From NCBI GenBank assembly GCA_006538405.1, contig BJKQ01000009.1, positions 2,056,001-2,120,000 of the forward strand: DNA of 64,000 nucleotides, given 5' to 3'. The translations under genes were made by a program, and so were the position numbers. How positions within the stretch are numbered: position 1 is the stretch's first letter; each line of letters starts with the position of its first letter. The stretch is from Hansfordia pulvinata (taxonomy: Eukaryota > Ascomycota > Sordariomycetes > Xylariales). The notes under the pieces are model-generated. The model saw only the letters and a list, made by a program, of their open reading frames with translations, was not told the origin of the DNA and searched no databases. Of the stretch, positions 36,168-47,929 are shown in pieces.

Positions 36168-39023
36168 ATGTCCCGCCGCGCCGGAGTCGGGACCAAAGAA
36201 CACCTGGAGCACCTGGAGTGGGCCCAGAGGGAGGCGCCCATCTTCGACTGGGTGGTCTGGTACCGGGAGCCGCACCTGAGAAAGCTCTACGCCTGGGCCG
36301 CGGTGCTCATGCTGGCCTCGGCCACGACCGGCTTCGATGGGTGCGTTACACGGGGTCAGCGATAGATGACACTCTCGGGGGGTGGGGGTCCCTGGCTGGC
36401 TAAATGGCTGAATGAATGACTGAATGACTGAATGACTACCTGACTGACTGACTGGCTGACCGTGATAGCATGCTCGTCAACACGTCCCAGCAGATCGACA
36501 GGTGGAAGGCCGACTTCCCCGAGACACAGCCCGGCTCGGGCCTGTCGCAGGACGTGACGGATAGCTGGCTGGGGCTGGTCGTCAACATCTTCAACATTGG
36601 GAGCATCGTCAGCTTCTTCATCACGTATGCTTACCTTCCTTTCCTTCTGTCCGTCTCCTTGTGACGCCTTTAGGCACCTTGGGTATAGTCTTGTCAGAGA
36701 GAGGCAGAGGAATGTACACGGGAGCCCTGCTGACGCCCGAAAAAACAACGACAGGCCGTTTGTCACAGACCACTGGGGCCGGAAGCCGGCCATCGCCATC
36801 GGCTGCGCTTTCATGATCACGGGCGCCGCCATCTGTGCCTTCTGCTCGACCTTCCCAGGTAAGTGTGTGTGTGTGTGTGTGTATGTGTGTGTGTATGGAC
36901 CTTACGGGTGCATCCTGGCAGCCGGCCATCGGCCGAATCAGTCTCTACCATATAACACCTCGAACATGCGCGGCTAAGACGACAGCTTCAAGTCTATCTC
37001 GTCGGGCGCTTCCTCCTCGGCTTCGGCAACAGCCTGTCTCAGATGGCGTCGCCGCTGCTGCTGATTGAGATCTGCCACCCTCAACACAGAGGGCCCGTGA
37101 CGGCCGTGTACAACTGTTTGGTGAGTGGCTGTTTTCCGAGTTCTCGCACCGGGGACCCCCCATTATTTCACATCTTTCTCCCCTATTTCGCGTCTTTTCC
37201 CCCTTGATTTCGCGTCTTTCCCCCCTATCTAGCGCCTTTCCTCCCCACTGACGCCCATCACTCCCTCGTCCTCTCAGTGGAACCTCGGAGCGCTGCTGGT
37301 CGCCTGCGCGGGCTGGGGCACGTCGGGGATCCGGGGAGCGTGGTCGTGGCGGTCGATCACGCTGCTGCAGGCGCTGCCGTCGCTGGTCCAGATCGCCTTC
37401 GTCTATTGGATCCCCGAGTCGCCGCGCTACCTGCTGTCGCGGGGCCGGCCGCGCGAGGCCCTGGCCGTCCTGGCCAAGCACCACGCGGGGGCAACGCCCG
37501 CAACGCCACGGTCCAGTTCGAGTTCCGCGAGATCCGCGAGACGATGCGCCTCGAGCGCGAGGCCGCCGCCTCCTCGGGATACCTCGACTTCGTCCGCGGC
37601 GGCAGGGGCAACCGCTGGCGCCTCGCCATCCTCGTCTCCCTCGGCGTCATCTCCCAGTACAGCGGCAACGCCCTCTTCTCCAACTACATGGACACCGTCT
37701 ACAGCGGCGCCGGGGTCCAGGACCAGAACCGCAAGTTGGCGGTGAGCTTTTCCTCCTTCATCTCTTCTACCCTCTCTCTCTCTCCCTCCTCCTTCTTCTC
37801 TCAAGCCACGCCACCCTTCCCTCCCTCCACAGCCCCCCCCCCCCCAGCTAACGCCATGCCCAGCTGAGCGCCGGCAAGACGTTCCTCGACCTGATCGTGA
37901 CCATCACGGCGGCCCTCGAGGTGGACCGCTTCGGCCGGCGCCCCCTGTTCCTGCTGTCGACGGGCGGAATGGTGGCCTGCTGTGCGCTGTGGACGCTGTT
38001 CGGCGCCCTGTACGAGGGCTCGCCGGCGGCGCCCGGCCTGCCGGCGAGCGCGGGGCTGGGCTACGCGCAGCTCGTCTTCATCTGGCTGTTCGGCGTCTTC
38101 TACGACATTGGCTTCACCGGCCTGCTCATCGCCTACGCCCTCGAGATCCTGCCGTACCGCCTGCGGGCCAAGGGGAGTGAGTCTTTTTTTTTCTTTTTTT
38201 TCTGCCATATCTTCCTTCTTCTTCTTCTTCTTCTTCTTCTTCTTCTTGGATCTTGTGCCATCAACCTGTGCTGACTTGTGTCGAATTCTGCGCGCGGCAA
38301 TCTACACAGTGATGATCATGAACGTCGTCCTGCAGGCCGTCCTGGCGCTGAGCAACCAGACCAACAAGCTGGCATGGAGCCGCCTGCCGAAGCACTGGAA
38401 CCTGATGCTCTTCTACACGGTGAGTGCCTAGCTGCCCTCCTTCTCTCTCTTCTTTCCTCTCCTATCTGGACCCAGTACTCACTCCGAGCTTCACCATTCC
38501 CATACGCCCCCCCTCCCCTCCCATCCCGTCCCATCTCATCAACTTCTCCCTTTTGCTTAACACCGAAGGACACACACTCACAAAAGAACAAAACAAGATA
38601 TGGAACCTCTGCGAGCTCGTCTTCGTCTACCTCTTCTACGTCGAGACCAAGGGCCCCACGCTCGAGGAGATGGCGCGCATCTTCGACGGCGGCGACGCCG
38701 CCCCCGTCGCCCGCGTCGACCTGCGCCAGGTCGAGAAGGACGTCCGCTCCGTGGCCGTCCCGGACCACGACCGCCACTTTGGGGCATCGTCCCCGCCGGA
38801 CTGCCACCACCGCCACCACCACTACCGCCACCAACAGTGCGGCGAGGACTACGACGGCGGTGACCACCACCAGCAGCAGCAGCGGGGCGTGGTTCTCGGC
38901 GGGAGAGGGGGAGCAGGTGGGCGGGGAGGAGGAGGCGGAGGAGGAGTAGCTCGCTGGGCGGTGCAGGGCCGGGGCACGGACCCCGTCGCCGGCGAGGTCG
39001 GCAGGCCCTTCGTCCGGCTCTGA
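36168..39023 (+). CDS. MFS sugar transporter (lactose permease/hexose transporter type), one frameshift
   Basis: Eight exons: 36168-36340, 36469-36624, 36755-36858, 36993-37120, 37278-37741, 37864-38176, 38310-38419, 38598-39023. They sum to 1874 nt; one extra G in the G5 run at 37,487-37,491 restores the frame to 624 aa. Sugar-porter signatures are present: TTGFDG in helix 1, DHWGRKP after helix 2, GRFLLGFG, PESPRYL at the end of the first half, DRFGRRPL in the second half and VETKGPTLEEM after helix 12. It should be a plasma-membrane proton/sugar symporter; the substrate cannot be assigned. The C-terminal tail of about 90 residues is rich in His, Gln and Gly (CHHRHHHYRHQQ), which is unusual. 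Introns hold GT, TTC and TGAC repeats. Confidence 0.88.
36861..36894 (+). repeat. GT microsatellite in intron 3 of the sugar transporter
   Basis: Runs of GT starting a few bases after the splice donor, interrupted by one TATG. Confidence 0.85.
38212..38248 (+). repeat. CTT microsatellite in intron 6 of the sugar transporter
   Basis: Eleven or so CTT units preceded by T-rich sequence, inside intron 38,177-38,309. Confidence 0.9.
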
Positions 39024-39966
39024 AGGTGGGGGGTTTTCCCCGGGAGGATGCGCAGGGATGCGAGTGGATTGGCTGGGCTGCGTTTCCTGGGGGGAGCAAG
39101 CGGAATCAGGGCCGGTGATGTGATGTTGGACGTCGCATGCTCGATCGAGCGCTGCGGAGGCTGGCTCTCCGGGTGTCGTCGGTCAGCAGACGATGCTCGC
39201 ACGGCGCGCACACTGCCGGGACAGCCGTTTTCCACCGGGAGAATGCACATGTAGCGACCACAAAAAAAGCACCACTGGGACACCATCACCGGAGCACCGG
39301 CCCTAGTTCTTAGCTACAATTGAGTTTATTCGTGGATTTTTTTTTTTCCTTTCCCTTCTTTGCTTTTCCCTGACATTCTGCTGCGACCTTGGGGTCTTCC
39401 TCATGTGTCCCGGCTCTCTAATCCCTGGCCTCCTCATACCATAACACTCGCGTGACACATAGTATGTCAGGCCGTGAGGGGGCTCTCTCGTCCTTATTCG
39501 TACATGACAGCTCCCTTTCACACAAGGAAGAGGGGGCGGGTGTTTCCCTGGCCGAATCATACCAATTCGTGCCTTGCCCCCGGACCCTGGACAGCCGAGG
39601 TGAGGTGACATGGCGCCGCCATCGGGCCGGACAAGATTCGGCATGCGTCCGACAGTCTGGGCCAGACGCAGGTCTCTTTCCCCATTTCCATTTCCTCTCA
39701 GGGGATACAAACCGTCGTCATCATTATCATCGTCATCCGGTCAATCGAGTCCATCGCAACACACAACAGCAAAAGCAATAACAGGACCCCGAGGGGGCGC
39801 CGTTCCCAACCCGCCAGGCGAGAGAACAGTAAGAGAGAAGAACGACCAGACGCTCGCAAGATCCTGGGGGGGATCGAAAGAAAGGGCCGGGTGTCGATGC
39901 GTGGAAGATAGAGGGGGAAAAAAGTGAGTCGCCGGGGTGATCACGTGCTTCGTCTTCCCCATCTCA
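39024..39966. other. Convergent 3' region, sugar transporter and dynamin gene
   Basis: No gene recognised. A T-run at about 39,338-39,347 and CATTATCATCGTCATCC repeats near 39,720 are the only structure seen. Confidence 0.55.
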
Positions 39967-42900
39967 TCAGGCCGTGTCCTCCATCATCATCTCGTCATCC
40001 TCCCCACCGACGGTCGCGTCGTTATCGGCGCCGTCGTAGTCGTCTTCGTCGTCGACGGTGTGGTGGCGGGGCCGGTACTGGAAGTCCATCTCGTCGGCCG
40101 CGCCGCCGCCGCCGCCCCCGGAGGAGGCCGACGACGAGCTCTCGAGCTCCACGATGCTGGCGCGGGCCTGCTTGAGCTTGGCCATCTCCTTCTTGAGCTG
40201 GTCGCGCTCCCTCGCCGTCTGCTCGTCCTCTTCCATCAGGTGCTGGTACACACCGGGGGCTAGCGATTGGGGAGTTTGGGTCAGTTCATCCGGGGCTCGC
40301 AATGAAGGAAAAAGAAGGGGGGGGGATGAAGGAGTTGGTGTGCGTACTTGGGTAGGGGTGCAAGCCCAGTTTCTCGTCGAGGAACATGTTCAGCCCTTGG
40401 TCGCGGAACGCGCGGAACAGGCGTGCTGGGATGACTGGGTTAGCTGACGTTCTCTCTCTCTCTCTCCCTCTCGGTGCTTACCGTTGGTCTCCTTGGTGAC
40501 GCCCTCGACAAAGTACGAGGCGGCCGTCAGGTAGTAGCCGCGGACGGTGGCGGCGACCTCGATCTCCGTCTGGAACGAGTCCTCGCCGATCTTGGGCAGG
40601 TGCGCGGCCATCAGCTGGGCCTCCTTCTTGTGGTCCTCGGACGACATCTTCTCGAGGACGGGCATGGTCTGGGCCCAGTCGACCAGCGCGGCGGCCTTGA
40701 GGCGCGCCCAGTTGCGCGTCCGCTGCAGCAGCTTGAGCTCGTCCGCCTTGAACCGCTGGAACGCCTCCGTGTTGAGGGTGAACATCCCGTAGACCTCGTC
40801 CCCGAACCGGTCCGCCAGGCGGTCCCGCTGCCGGCGGCCGCTCTCCGCCAGGAAGTGCTTCATGTGCTCGCGCGACTTCTTGAAGATGAGCCGCTGCTGC
40901 AGCTTCGACAGCGACTTCTGCAGCGACTCGTTGATCGCCTCGTCCAGCAGCTCCATGGTCTTGTCCATGTACGTGTCGAGGGGCTTCTCCCACTTCCGGA
41001 TGGCCGCCATGGTGAGGCACTCGTAGACCTCGGACGGCACCAGGTGCGGCGGCATGCCAGGCCGCTTCTTGGACAGGATCTCCCGTCGGATATCCTTAAT
41101 ATCGAGCGCCTGGCGCCCCAGGTGCTGGTACTTGGCAAACGGCGACTTCTCCTGCTGGGCCGGCGCGGCGGCCTCGCTGGCCGAGGGCTGCTGGTTCGGG
41201 TGCGAGCCGCTGCTGTCTTCCGACTTGACCAGGGTCAGAGGCTGCTGCGCGTCGGTTCGCACGCGCTTGGTCGGCGTCGCCCGGACCGTCGAGTCGCTGG
41301 CGCGCGGGCGCTTCGGGGTGGACGACTCGGCCTCCGACTCGACGTCGATGGGTGTGGGGTTCTTGTCTCTCACGATGCAGCTTGGCTTCATTCTATTGAT
41401 GCAAGTCTGGAACTGAGAGTTCAGGAGGGACCATTTGGAAGTGAATCTCTGCACGGGGAGGGGGTTAGGTCTAGCTAGCCACGATGGATTCTGGGTGAAT
41501 AGGGAGGGGCACTCACGGGGTCCTTGATCGTCGCTCTCACATCCGTCAGGAACTCGTTGAGGCACATTCTGACCTCCAACTCCACGTTCTCGGGAAGCTC
41601 AGGAAGCCGTTGGAGTTGGGCCTCGACCTCTTTGAGACGGGTGGCCAGGGTGGCTTTGATCTCAGGCAGACTGGGGTTGGTGTGTCAGCATGTCGAGTCG
41701 GGCGAACAGTGAAAACCACCACAGCGCAACGTACCTCTGTGAGAAAGCGCGGCCAAGCTGCTTCGTGATGTACTCGCGGAGTTGCTCAACGCCGCACCTG
41801 TTCTCGTACTTGGCAAACTCGTGCGGCCAACTAGCCACACCAGCTCGGAAGAACGAGCTCTCCCAAGTCGCGGCGTTGGCGACCGTCTCGTCCGGGGCAG
41901 AGACGTGAGGAAATAGCCGTGCTTCACCGACTGCTTTCGTCCTTCCAGCACCGCGAGCCACTGGGGGATGTTGCTGGATTGGAGCATGTCCGCTTTGGTG
42001 ATCACACCGATGGTGCGATCGGTCGCCTTGGACTCACGGATGACTCGGAGGCAGATGTTGTTCTCCAAGTCTAGGTTCATGGGCAACGCCCACATGATAA
42101 TCGCTTGTGAGCGCTTGATGAACGACCGCGTGAGGTTCTCAACCACCTTGACAATGTACTCGTCGTCCTCCTTCTCAGGCGAGACAAAGACGCCGGGCAA
42201 GTCGTAAAAACTGAGGTCAGGGAGGTCGGCGCCCTTCATTTCCAGGGCCACAATGTTGGGTGAGAACTGGGCCTCGGCCTCGGCTGCCGCCGTGGTAAGG
42301 TCGGTGTCCTTTGTGATGACACCCTCGCCAGGAATGTAAAGTTCGTGCGATCTCTGGGGGTTCAGGATCGCCACCTGGGCCCATCGGAGGACCGTCTCAA
42401 TGTCGCGCTGCTCATAGATGGTCTTGAAAGTTTTGGTCTCACGGGTGGGCTTCTTGACCCACGGGGGGAACGGGTTCTTCTGAGTCACGTCCGACTTCCG
42501 GATACGACCGCTGGGGACGTAATCGTAGTCCTGCTGGAGCGAGACGGTGCAAGACCAACCAGGGCTGTTGCTGGAGCTCATGCGGATGTGAACTGGGCAG
42601 CGAGTACAGACGCCACCACTGCGGGGAAGGTCGAGATGCGCAAGGCCCGACATCAACTGGAGAACAGGTCAGCAAAGTCCGTTGCCGCTGTGGGCTGGCT
42701 GGCGCCACTTACCGATGACTTGCCGGCCGACTGGTCGCCGACGAGCACGAGCTCAGGCAGGCGGGCGACATGCTGTATGCCGAGGGCTTGCAGGTTACCG
42801 AGGGTGTCGTTGCAAGCCTTCAGCTTCATGCCAATGTCGGCAAAAGCAGGGTGGGCAAAGCTTCCCTGGCCAAAGCTGCCATCTTGGGCGGTGGGCGAGC

Positions 42901-43307
42901 CCACCTGGGAGCCGACACGTCGGTATCTAGTCTCCATAAAGAGAGGGGTCTGCTCTTGATCCCGTAGTCTGTTGTGAGTTTCGGCGCTGGCTGCAGGACG
43001 AGTTAGAGTTGGGGTGGACGGGGTTGACTCTGGTGAGCGAGGTCTGGTGTGGATGTGAAGAGACAGACGCAAGCGGGCGGCGGGTCCACTTACGGGCATC
43101 AGATCGGTAAAACGAGGCCGTGCCAGAGCGGCCACGGTGGTGGTGGTCGCTGGGGGTGACGGGGCGCGTCACGGTGGGCGTGGCCGGAATGCCAGCCAGA
43201 GTGGCCGACGGCGCCGTGCTGTTGGGTGCTTCCGCAACGCGGCTGCTGCTCACAGCCGGTTCCTCTTTGATCTCGCCGTTGCCCTGGCCGGAGCGCCGGG
43301 TAGGCAT
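39967..43307 (-). CDS. Dynamin-family (Mx-like) GTPase, one frameshift
   Basis: Seven exons (minus): 43307-43094, 42990-42713, 42656-41735, 41670-41517, 41448-40482, 40425-40348, 40259-39967; 968 aa once a C is added in the run at 41,894-41,897. GTPase motifs: P-loop GDQSAGKSS (156-164), G3 DLPG (316-319), G4 TKAD (384-387). The stalk follows (WESSFFRAGVASWPHEFAKY, QLREYITKQLGRAF) with a GED-like part near YYLTAASYFVEGVTKETN. It is the fungal dynamin/Mx-like type rather than Vps1 or Dnm1: about 70 Ser/Thr-rich residues precede the G domain, no PH domain is seen, and a basic patch (TPKRPRASD, TPTKRVRTD) interrupts the stalk. The tail is acidic (VDDEDDYDGADND, GGEDDEMMMED). Such proteins remodel membranes by GTP-driven self-assembly; the membrane served is unknown. 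Confidence 0.88.
40451..40470 (-). repeat. GA (sense) microsatellite in intron 5 of the dynamin gene
   Basis: Eight or so GA units on the transcript strand inside the 56-nt intron 40,481-40,426, between the donor and the GCTAAC branch site. Confidence 0.9.
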
Positions 43308-45740
43308 GGTTGCAGGCTGCCGAGTCGTGGAAGTAAGATGAGCACGGGCGACGACGATGTGGTACAGAGGAGGCGTTCTCACCTTGGTGGGTAGGCAGGT
43401 AAGGTAGTTGCAGGTAGTTGCGTGGACAGAGTGGATCCAACAAAGTAGACAGGTGGGGGGGGGGGGAGGAAGTTGAGGTGGATGATGATGGGAGAGGGAG
43501 AGAAGAGGACGGCGGGGACTACGGCAACAACTCAAACAAGACAAGAAAGGGAGAGTGGGTGTTGCGGCGTGCGTGTTTCTGTGTGCCTGGGCAGCTGCAA
43601 GAGTGAGAGATGTGAGAGATGAACCGAGGGGCCAGCACAGGCAAGCTGGACAAGGCCGGGCGCAGGTGAGGCGAGTGAGGGTGCGGGTGTGGGTGCAGGT
43701 CTGAGGACGGAGCCGCAACGGCTGGTGGTGATGGAGGACTGAGGGCGGCGAGGGCGACTTTGCACAACACAACGCGTATGCAACCACTTTAGCTGGCTGG
43801 GTGCGGGCCCGATAAGAAGAAAAAGCGACAACCGGCCGATCCCATCCCTTCCAGGTGGTCGAGCCGTGTCTCGTCTGGGGTCTGCTGGGTGTCGGATGCC
43901 CATCCTCACGCCGACTTCACACAACACCACCAGAATTGGGTGCGAGAGCGTGAATCTCTGTTAGCCGCGGGCACTCTCGACCCGCCCCACCCTAAGCCCA
44001 GCCACGCCGGCTGCTCGCCTCGCCGCTCGCGTCCCGTACGAGTACAGCACGCGTCCGGGTCGTAGACGGCACTGGTCATTCAATCATCAACGGGCGCGTC
44101 CCTCTGCCCGCCCAGAGTCGACCGGCCGGACAATGCATTGTTTCGTGACTCTTCGCTTTCGTCTGCTCCTCTGAGCCGCCCGAGGCACCCCGGCGCGTTT
44201 GCTCGATTGCGTCATAACCTCGACAAACCATCGCATCGGACTGGACTCGACCCAGCCTTAGTGAGTGAATACGAAAGACAAGTGACAACCAAGTGCCTAC
44301 CTTAGGTACCTAGGCAACAGATATCTTGGGTGCTGGGTCATCTCTCTGCTACCGTTGATGATCATCGGAATACTCTTATGCCACCCACTGTAGCATGTGG
44401 GTCGATCTTGCGAATCACCAAGCAGCCATTGACATCAAGTCGCCTCTGTTTGCGTGTGTTCCCAAGTCTCTGCTTTGCACATGGTGGCCACGAGGCTCTG
44501 ACAACGAGTCGTCATTTGTGATTCGCGAGGCTGGATCCTCCCCGCTGCAGAGCTGCAGCGCGCCTCGCGGACTCTGACGATATTAATCCTTCCTACTACT
44601 AGTACTACTAGTTAGTTGCAATGTCACTCTTTCGCTGCCGAGACATGTTTCTGCTGGTCACAGATGCCCTTCTACGCGTGGACCGCACGTGAGAAGCACC
44701 CCACGGGGGACGTGCGGGCGCAGGCCCGGGGTCAAAGGCGGGCCCGGGCTGACTGAATACTATTGCCTCACTGAGACACGAATTCATCAACGGGCAGACG
44801 GCATCGCGCCCATCGCGCGTCATGCGGTTGTCGCATTGCAATCTCTCTCTCTCTCTCTCTCGAGATAGTGTGCATCGCGTATTCCTCGAAAAGCTCATCG
44901 CGTAAGAGTCGAGCCGTGTCTGGATGGGGTACGAGACTCGGTGCAGGCTGGATAGGAGTCTGCTGGGCCGGTCATGACAAAGTCGGGTTGCGTGCCTTTG
45001 ATTCAGCATCTGTGACATTCGACGCCACCAGCACAGGCCGAGCTGCCATTCGACCTGTCGCGGGGGCTGACGAGTCAGCCAACGTGGCGCACGCCCGCAC
45101 GCCCAGGGCTAAGGCCCCGTCCCGAGGGCTGATGAGAGTGTGAAATCACGGCCGGCGCCCTCGGCGGTGTCTGAGTGCTGATGCCCACTGTGTCACTACC
45201 ACTCGTACGACTACGAGTACTCGCAGACGAGCACTCGTAGTAGTGTCCGTCCTTGTCCTCGTCGTGTCTAGGCCGTGCCTGGTTCAATCCGTGGCTGCAG
45301 TCTCGGGAGCAACCGCCCGATGTGGGCGGGTGGGTGCTGGGGCCTCATTGCTGGTGTTGTTCTTGTTAGCATCACCACCACCTTGTTGCCGAACCCTCAG
45401 CCCCGGAGCATGACGCCGCTGCGTCCCAACGGGTAAGTGTACAATAGGCAGGCAGCCCCCAAACGGGTCTATCAGATTCCCGTTCCTGTTCGCGTACGAG
45501 TGAGTATCCGTGACGGGATCCTGCCGTGCGTGACCCCTCCTGACTCGCGTCGCTCACCCACGACGTCGAGTCCTCGTACGTGTAAAGAGGGATAAATTGA
45601 CACCGCGGCTCGCTCCACCAAGTGGCACCGCCGGCGGGACAGAACGGACGCGACACCCGCCGTGTCGCGGAGGGTGCAGGTCGCGGGGGGTAACTAATGG
45701 CTCGCGGGGGGTCACTCCACTTTTCGGACCCACACACCTT
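43308..45740. other. Intergenic up to the AT-rich boundary
   Basis: Upstream region of the dynamin gene; the first 500 bp are GC-rich with CT/GA bias. No gene recognised. TAGGTA palindromic words lie at about 44,298-44,312, a CT repeat at 44,842-44,861 and a dense TACGAG cluster at 45,199-45,241. Confidence 0.55.
45210..45241. repeat. Inverted repeat built from TACGAGT motifs
   Basis: ACTACGAGT (45,210-45,218) and its exact reverse complement ACTCGTAGT (45,233-45,241) are separated by 14 bp that themselves contain ACTCG and CGAG. A further CTCGTACG lies just upstream. This is the densest copy of the dispersed motif. Confidence 0.8.
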
Positions 45741-47929
45741 ATAAGGGGTTTAAGACATATACTGGATTAGCGGTTAAGCATATGCCACACTTAAAGTGCT
45801 AAGTGAATTTAATATAAAGCTATTATTAATAAACTTACACTTTAACACATTTTATTTAATATAAAGTAAACGTTTATAAGGTCAGTAAAAGTAAGGCTTT
45901 ACCTTAATACTTATTATATATAACACACACTTTATAATAATTTATATATATGTAAATTAAAATGTGTGCTGCCCCCCTTTTTACTTACTTACTTCGTTTA
46001 CTTCCTTTATTTCTTTCCTCCCTTCTTCTTTTTTATAATAACTTTATATAATTAATATATATTAATCCCTTAACCTGCTCTTATTAAGTATATATTAATA
46101 ATATATTTATTATATAAAAGTTATTTATAATTAAGATATTAATTAATATTATAATTTAACACTTTTATATAATATACCTTAACTTAATATATAATAAGTA
46201 TATATTAACACGTTATAAGTAACGCCGTTAAAATTAATTAAAACTTAATCATTTACGGTTAATATTATAATATATATATTTAATATATACTTAATTAAAA
46301 GATATTAATATATATAAGCTTAATATTTAACCTTAACCTTAATTAAAAACTTAATAAAAAGCTTATATTATATATATACTTAACGTAATATTAATAAAAA
46401 ATTTAAAAGCGTAATATTAATAATAATAATTATATTATTTATAAGTATAATATATACTTTATATATATTAAATAATAAGTTAACGTAATAATAATACTTA
46501 CTTAAAAATAATTAAATAATAAGTATAATAAGGTTAACGCGATATTTAATATATATTAATTATATAAATAATTACTTTTAAGAACGTTAACACTTTATTT
46601 AATATTAACACTTAATAATAAGTTTTTAAGGTTTTATTATACGTTTTATATATATTAATTATAATTTTAATTACTTTATTTAATTACGCTTTAAGCGTAA
46701 GTATAAATAACGTGTTAAGAATTAACTTAATATAAGTTTAAATATAATATATACTTAATATATATTAACTTAAAAATAACTTTATTATTATATAAGTTAA
46801 ACTTATTTAAAAGCGTGTAAATAACCCGTTCCTTAATAATATTAAGTATATATTAATTATAAATTAATTTAAGTTAATACCCGTTATAATATTAATATTA
46901 TTAAAAAGGATAAAGGTAAGTTATAAGTGACTTTATTAACGTTTAATATATACTCCGCTTATATATAATAATACTTTATTAAAATATATAATAATTAAAG
47001 GATAACGTTACGCCGACTTTTATAAAGAGTTAAAGTAAGCGTTAATATATATACTTTATATATATTATATATATTAATTATTTATATATAATATTCTTAT
47101 TAATAACTTAATCCGTAAATATTATAATACCGTTAAGCGTATCGTATAAGTTATATTTATATTTTATATACGTTACGTATATATTAACCTTTTATAACGT
47201 TACCGATACCGAATTCGTTAATAAGTTTAATATTAAGTTTTATTATATAAATATATATAATTTAATATAACCCTTATATATATTAAGTTAATAAAAAAAT
47301 AAAAGTAAATTAATAAGTTAAACTTAAACTTTAAACCGGTTACCTTAAAGTTAAAAGGTAAGGCTTAAATTAAAGGTAAGAAAAAAGGTTAATATATAAA
47401 GTATAAGGTTTATATATATTAAGTTAATAATAATTAATAACACTTATTAAAAAGCTTACCCTTATAAAGCTTAATAACGTTAAGGCCCCCACGGTTATAA
47501 GCGTGCGTAATAAGTTTTTATAAAGTAATATAAATAAGGTATATATTAATTATATATAAAAAACGGACGTGTTTATAAGCTTATTAAAAAGTTTTAAGGT
47601 TATAATAATTAAAAGGAGTTTAAAAATAATAAGGCTTAAGCGTAATATATACTTAAATATATACATTGATAAAGGATAAAGAATATAAGGAAATAAATAA
47701 ATATAAGCTTAATATATATTAAGTAAAGATCGAGAATTACGGTTAATTTTTTTAAATAAGATTAAAGATAAGTTATAAATACGTAATATATATTTAATAT
47801 AAAGTTTAAAGGGACCCGTTAATTTTTAATAATAAGATAAATTTATAATAAATATATATTAAGTATAAAAGTAAAAAAAAATTAAAACGGTTTAAAAAGT
47901 AATTATATTTAATTAATACTTATATTTAA

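Noticed and set aside
35553..36275. A 240-codon minus-strand open frame overlapping the start of the sugar transporter.
   Set aside because: It is antisense to the promoter and first exon of a well-supported gene and lacks any family feature.
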